Assembly (NCBI GenBank): GCA_015657435.1
Contig: JADLKH010000005.1
Coordinates: 473,600 to 481,689, forward strand
DNA: 8,090 nt
DNA from: Synergistales bacterium
Lineage (GTDB): Bacteria; Synergistota; Synergistia; Synergistales; 79-D21
Direction: 5' to 3'
The notes below the pieces were generated by a model, which worked only from the letters and a program-made list of their open reading frames with translations, did no database searches and was not told where the DNA came from. Made by a program: the position numbers and the translations under genes. Below, in pieces: positions 5,883-8,090 of this stretch; the first letter of the stretch is position 1, and each line of letters begins with the position of its first letter.

Positions 5883-7352
5883 ATGTCCGAGAACACGAAC
5901 GAGCAGTGGTCCAGCCGTTGGGGACTTGTTTTCGCAGCAATGGGGATGGCCATCGGTACGGGAAACATTTGGCGTTTCCCCCGTGTCGCCGCCACGAACG
6001 GCGGCGGGGCTTTTTATATCGCATATTTTCTGGCGCTGTTCCTTTGGGCCATCCCGCTCCTTTGCGCAGAAGGAGTCTGGGGGAAAATGTCCCGGATGGG
6101 AGTCATCGGTTCTTTCAAGGTGATGCTCGGCAAGAAATGGACTTGGGTCGGAGCCCTCGTCGCCTGGATCTCCCTGGCCATCGCCTTTTACTATGCGGTC
6201 GTCATCGGCTGGTGCTTCCGCTACTTCCTCTACGCCGCAACGGGCGTGCTGAAAGCCGGAACAGACTCGAAAGCCCTGTGGGATGCCTTCATCAACAACC
6301 CAGTCCAGGGGGCACTTTTCTTCATCGTCGCTTTGGCGGCCAGCATCTTGATCGTTTCCCGCGGAATCCAGAACGGCCTTGAGAAGGCCAACAAATTCAT
6401 GATCCCGTCCATCTTCATCCTGCTGATCTTCCTTGCCATTCGCGCCCAGTTCCTGCCAGGCGCCTGGAAAGGGCTCGAATACCTCTTCACGATCCGCATG
6501 GAAGACGTCGTGAAGGGGAAAACCTACCTGGAGGCATTCACCCAGGCAGCCTGGTCGACCGGAGCAGGATGGGGCCTCTTTTTGACCTACTTCGTCTACG
6601 CCAAGAAGGACGAGGATATCCTTTTAAACTCCACGACGACCGCCTTCGCCGATACGACGGCGGCTTCTCTCGCCGGTCTGTGCGTCATCCCGACGATTTT
6701 CGCGATCGCACCCGATCCCATGGCAGCGGTCAAAGCCGGAAACAACGGTTTGGCGTTCATTCACCTGACGAACCTGTTCACCCAGATCCCGGGCGGCATC
6801 ATCATGGCCCTGGCCTTCTTCGCGGCTCTGATCATGGCGGCGCTCAGCTCCGAGATCTCCATGATCCAGCTTGGCGTGCGTCTTCTCGAGGACGCGGGCT
6901 GGGGGACAAAGAAGGCGACTTGGGCAATCGGAGCAGCCTGCCTTGTCTGCGGACTGCCTTCCGCCATGTACAACTGGTTCTTCGAGAACCAGGACTGGGT
7001 CTGGGGCGTCGGGCTGCTGCTCTCCGGCCTTCTCTTCTCCATCGGCGCCATGAAGGTCGGCGTCAGAAAGATCTGGGACGAGTACATCGAGCCCTGCTCC
7101 GACATCAAGTTCTACTGGATGTGGTGGCTGGTCTGCCTGTTCCCCCTGTGGTTCGTGATCATCTTCGGTTGGTGGACCATGCAGGCTATCTCCTGGTATC
7201 CCGGAGAATGGTACAAGTGGCTGCCGATCTCGAAGTACACCTACACCGTCGGCACGATGTACTACCAATGGATCATTGCCGCCGTTGCTTTCTACTTCCT
7301 GAACAACTGGCTGGCGGACAAGACGACCCACAAGCTGGAAGCGAAGTACTAG
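5883..7352 (+). CDS. Sodium-dependent NSS (SLC6/LeuT-type) amino-acid symporter
   Basis: Inner-membrane secondary transporter of the neurotransmitter:sodium symporter family. It probably imports an amino acid with Na+; the substrate is unknown. The 489 residues carry about 12 hydrophobic helices. Signatures: the unwound helix 1 GTGNIWRFP (25-33), NGGGAFYIAYF (39-49), the helix 3 tyrosine pair Y103/Y104, SRGIQNGLEKANKFMIP (159-175), the helix 6 break AAWSTGAGWG (222-231), YAKKDEDI (239-246), and helix 8 ALSSEISMIQ (320-329), whose serines match a LeuT Na2 site. Aligned without gaps to LeuT from memory, F253, S256, F259, N286 and E290 become W224, G227, W230, D257 and A261, so the substrate pocket and the Na1 region differ from LeuT. 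A MetS-like small gene follows after 30 bases, suggesting a MetP/MetS-type pair. It is divergent from thrS with no functional link evident. Confidence 0.93.
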   Translation: MSENTNEQWSSRWGLVFAAMGMAIGTGNIWRFPRVAATNGGGAFYIAYFLALFLWAIPLLCAEGVWGKMSRMGVIGSFKVMLGKKWTWVGALVAWISLAIAFYYAVVIGWCFRYFLYAATGVLKAGTDSKALWDAFINNPVQGALFFIVALAASILIVSRGIQNGLEKANKFMIPSIFILLIFLAIRAQFLPGAWKGLEYLFTIRMEDVVKGKTYLEAFTQAAWSTGAGWGLFLTYFVYAKKDEDILLNSTTTAFADTTAASLAGLCVIPTIFAIAPDPMAAVKAGNNGLAFIHLTNLFTQIPGGIIMALAFFAALIMAALSSEISMIQLGVRLLEDAGWGTKKATWAIGAACLVCGLPSAMYNWFFENQDWVWGVGLLLSGLLFSIGAMKVGVRKIWDEYIEPCSDIKFYWMWWLVCLFPLWFVIIFGWWTMQAISWYPGEWYKWLPISKYTYTVGTMYYQWIIAAVAFYFLNNWLADKTTHKLEAKY

Positions 7353-7382
7353 GCTGTCCGGCTTGAAAAGGAGGACAACACC

Positions 7383-7484
7383 ATGTGGCCTGTGACAATG
7401 ACGATCATCCTGGTTTGTGTTTTCGGCGGGTTCATCCTTTGCCTTAAAACCGCCATGAACGCGGAAACCAAAAAGGGACACTAA
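7383..7484 (+). CDS. 33-residue single-helix membrane peptide, likely NSS transporter small subunit (MetS-like)
   Basis: A 33-codon gene, ATG to TAA, with AAGGAGG (7368-7374) eight bases before its ATG. It begins MWPVTMTIILVCVFGGF, has one hydrophobic helix (about residues 4-21), then a short polar basic tail ending ETKKGH. It starts 30 bases after the transporter stop and ends just before the terminator, so it is the last gene of a two-gene operon. Some bacterial NSS transporters, such as MetP of Corynebacterium glutamicum, need a small one-helix partner (MetS) encoded directly downstream. Position, size and topology fit that role; assignment to the family by sequence is not proven. A non-functional short frame is unlikely given the near-ideal SD and the membrane-helix composition. 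Confidence 0.8.
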   Translation: MWPVTMTIILVCVFGGFILCLKTAMNAETKKGH

Positions 7485-7489
7485 CCTGA

Positions 7490-7546
7490 GAGAGAACGAA
7501 GAAGGGGAGGGGCGTCCAAGACGCCCCTCCCCTTCTTCGTTCTCTC
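7490..7546. terminator. Bidirectional terminator: perfect 27-bp inverted repeat
   Basis: Arms 7490-7516 and 7520-7546 are perfect reverse complements over 27 bp around a three-base loop (CAA). The inner part is GC-rich (GGGGAGGGGCGTC) and the outer part is A/G-rich on the left arm and T/C-rich on the right. Each strand therefore reads a GC stem followed by TTCTTCGTTCTCTC, an imperfect U-rich tail. It starts six bases after the small transporter gene and lies 18 bases from the dut stop, fitting termination of both converging units. Confidence 0.85.
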
Positions 7547-7564
7547 GGGGTTCTATCATCCAGG

Positions 7565-8011
7565 CTATTTCGAGCCCGTACTCCCGAAACCGCCCGCTTC
7601 CCTTTCGGTGGGCGATAGATTATCCGCCTCTTCCAGACAAGCTTTCACCACCGGGCAGAAAACCATCTGCGCGATCCTGTCACCAGGTTCAACGCTGAAG
7701 GCATCCTTCCCCAGGTTCATCAGGATGACCCGGACTTCACCCCGGTAGTCGCTATCGATCGTCCCCGGCGTGTTCAGCACCATGATCCCTTTTTTCAGGG
7801 CAAGCCCGCTCCGGGGTCGGACCTGCGCTTCGTAGCCCTCCGGAATTTCGATGCGGAGCCCCGTTCCAACCACTCCCCACGAACCCGGCTGGATCATCGC
7901 CGATTCGACGGACCGGAGATCGACCCCGGATGAACCCGGAGTGGCGTACTCGGGCAGGGACAGGTGGATCGGGTTCCCTTCCCGGGTCACCTTTACCCTA
8001 ATGGCGTTCAC
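7565..8011 (-). CDS. dut: Deoxyuridine 5'-triphosphate nucleotidohydrolase (dUTPase)
   Basis: Hydrolyses dUTP to dUMP and pyrophosphate, keeping uracil out of DNA and supplying dUMP for thymidylate synthesis; the family works as a cytosolic homotrimer. The 148-residue product shows all five motifs in order: PGSSGVDLR (25-33), PRSGLA (66-71), [14 protein letters not shown] (80-93, with the catalytic Asp in TIDSDY), RIAQMV (112-117) and the C-terminal GGFGSTG (140-146) with the aromatic that stacks on uracil. The GTG at 8011 is taken as the start because NAIRVKV aligns with the normal dUTPase N-terminus. Its SD (AGGGGG, four bases away) is poorly spaced. The frame remains open upstream to the window edge without an ATG, GTG or TTG, so a longer or fused protein cannot be excluded. 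It converges on the transporter operon. Confidence 0.95.
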   Translation of the reverse strand: MNAIRVKVTREGNPIHLSLPEYATPGSSGVDLRSVESAMIQPGSWGVVGTGLRIEIPEGYEAQVRPRSGLALKKGIMVLNTPGTIDSDYRGEVRVILMNLGKDAFSVEPGDRIAQMVFCPVVKACLEEADNLSPTEREAGGFGSTGSK

Positions 8012-8090
8012 CGGGCCCCCTGCCGCGATCCCGAGGTCCGCTGCCCCGCCTGTCGTGCCGATCTCCGCCGGGACGACGATCCCTTCCCTC
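8012..8090 (-). other. Open frame upstream of dut, identity unknown
   Basis: On the minus strand the dut frame continues upstream without a stop, reading [20 protein letters not shown] then GGPV before the GTG. Its codons are G-rich in the first position and GC-rich in the third, which looks coding. A second frame is also open and ends in a TGA that overlaps the dut GTG by the four bases GTGA, a usual arrangement for coupled genes, but its translation is Ser/Arg-rich and less protein-like. Too little is present to name a gene. Confidence 0.35.

Noticed and set aside
5794..6123. Plus-strand frame starting at 5794 in front of the transporter as a separate gene
   Set aside because: It overlaps the transporter in another frame, and past 5883 its translation is just the out-of-frame reading of that gene. 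No SD precedes its ATG at a good distance.
6624..7559. 311-codon open frame on the minus strand opposite the transporter
   Set aside because: It is rich in Asp, Gly, His and Arg with no domain, is antisense to membrane-helix codons, and its start lies across the bidirectional terminator.

Overview
The window is GC-rich bacterial chromosome holding a compact housekeeping block on the minus strand, a divergent transporter locus on the plus strand, and one more minus-strand housekeeping gene at the right edge. The mix of a conserved translation operon, good Shine-Dalgarno (SD) sites and an amino-acid-type NSS symporter with its own small subunit would suit an amino-acid-fermenting anaerobe, for example Synergistota. 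That placement is an impression from gene content and protein style, with no marker behind it.

Layout, read along the minus strand from about 5600 down to 1: thrS (threonyl-tRNA synthetase), then an infC-rpmI-rplT operon (IF3, L35, L20) with its own promoter just after the thrS stop, then a 338-base untranslated stretch with hairpins, then pheS and pheT (phenylalanyl-tRNA synthetase alpha and beta; pheT runs off the left edge). This is the classic thrS-infC-rpmI-rplT-pheS-pheT order. Three points stand out. infC appears to begin at an AUA codon behind a nine-base SD. The infC leader carries a strong intrinsic terminator and an upstream segment able to pair with its 5' arm, which is the design of an attenuator. 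The rplT-pheS gap holds several alternative hairpins in front of pheST.

On the plus strand, 5883-7352 encodes a 12-helix sodium-dependent NSS-family symporter. Thirty bases after it lies an unusually small gene of 33 codons (7383-7484) for a one-helix membrane peptide of the MetS type. A 313-base AT-rich divergent region with candidate promoters separates thrS from the transporter. The transporter operon ends at a perfect 27-bp inverted repeat that probably terminates transcription from both sides, because the next gene, dut (dUTPase, minus strand), converges on it. The dut frame stays open upstream to the right edge.

The synthetases, initiation factor and ribosomal proteins all serve translation, and dUTPase serves nucleotide hygiene. 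The transporter pair probably imports an amino acid, but the substrate cannot be read from the sequence. I see no mobile element, CRISPR array, tRNA, rRNA, prophage or defence system, and no wholly new system. The points worth following are the infC start and leader, the small transporter subunit, the pheST leader, the altered ion and substrate sites of the transporter, and the reading frame upstream of dut.
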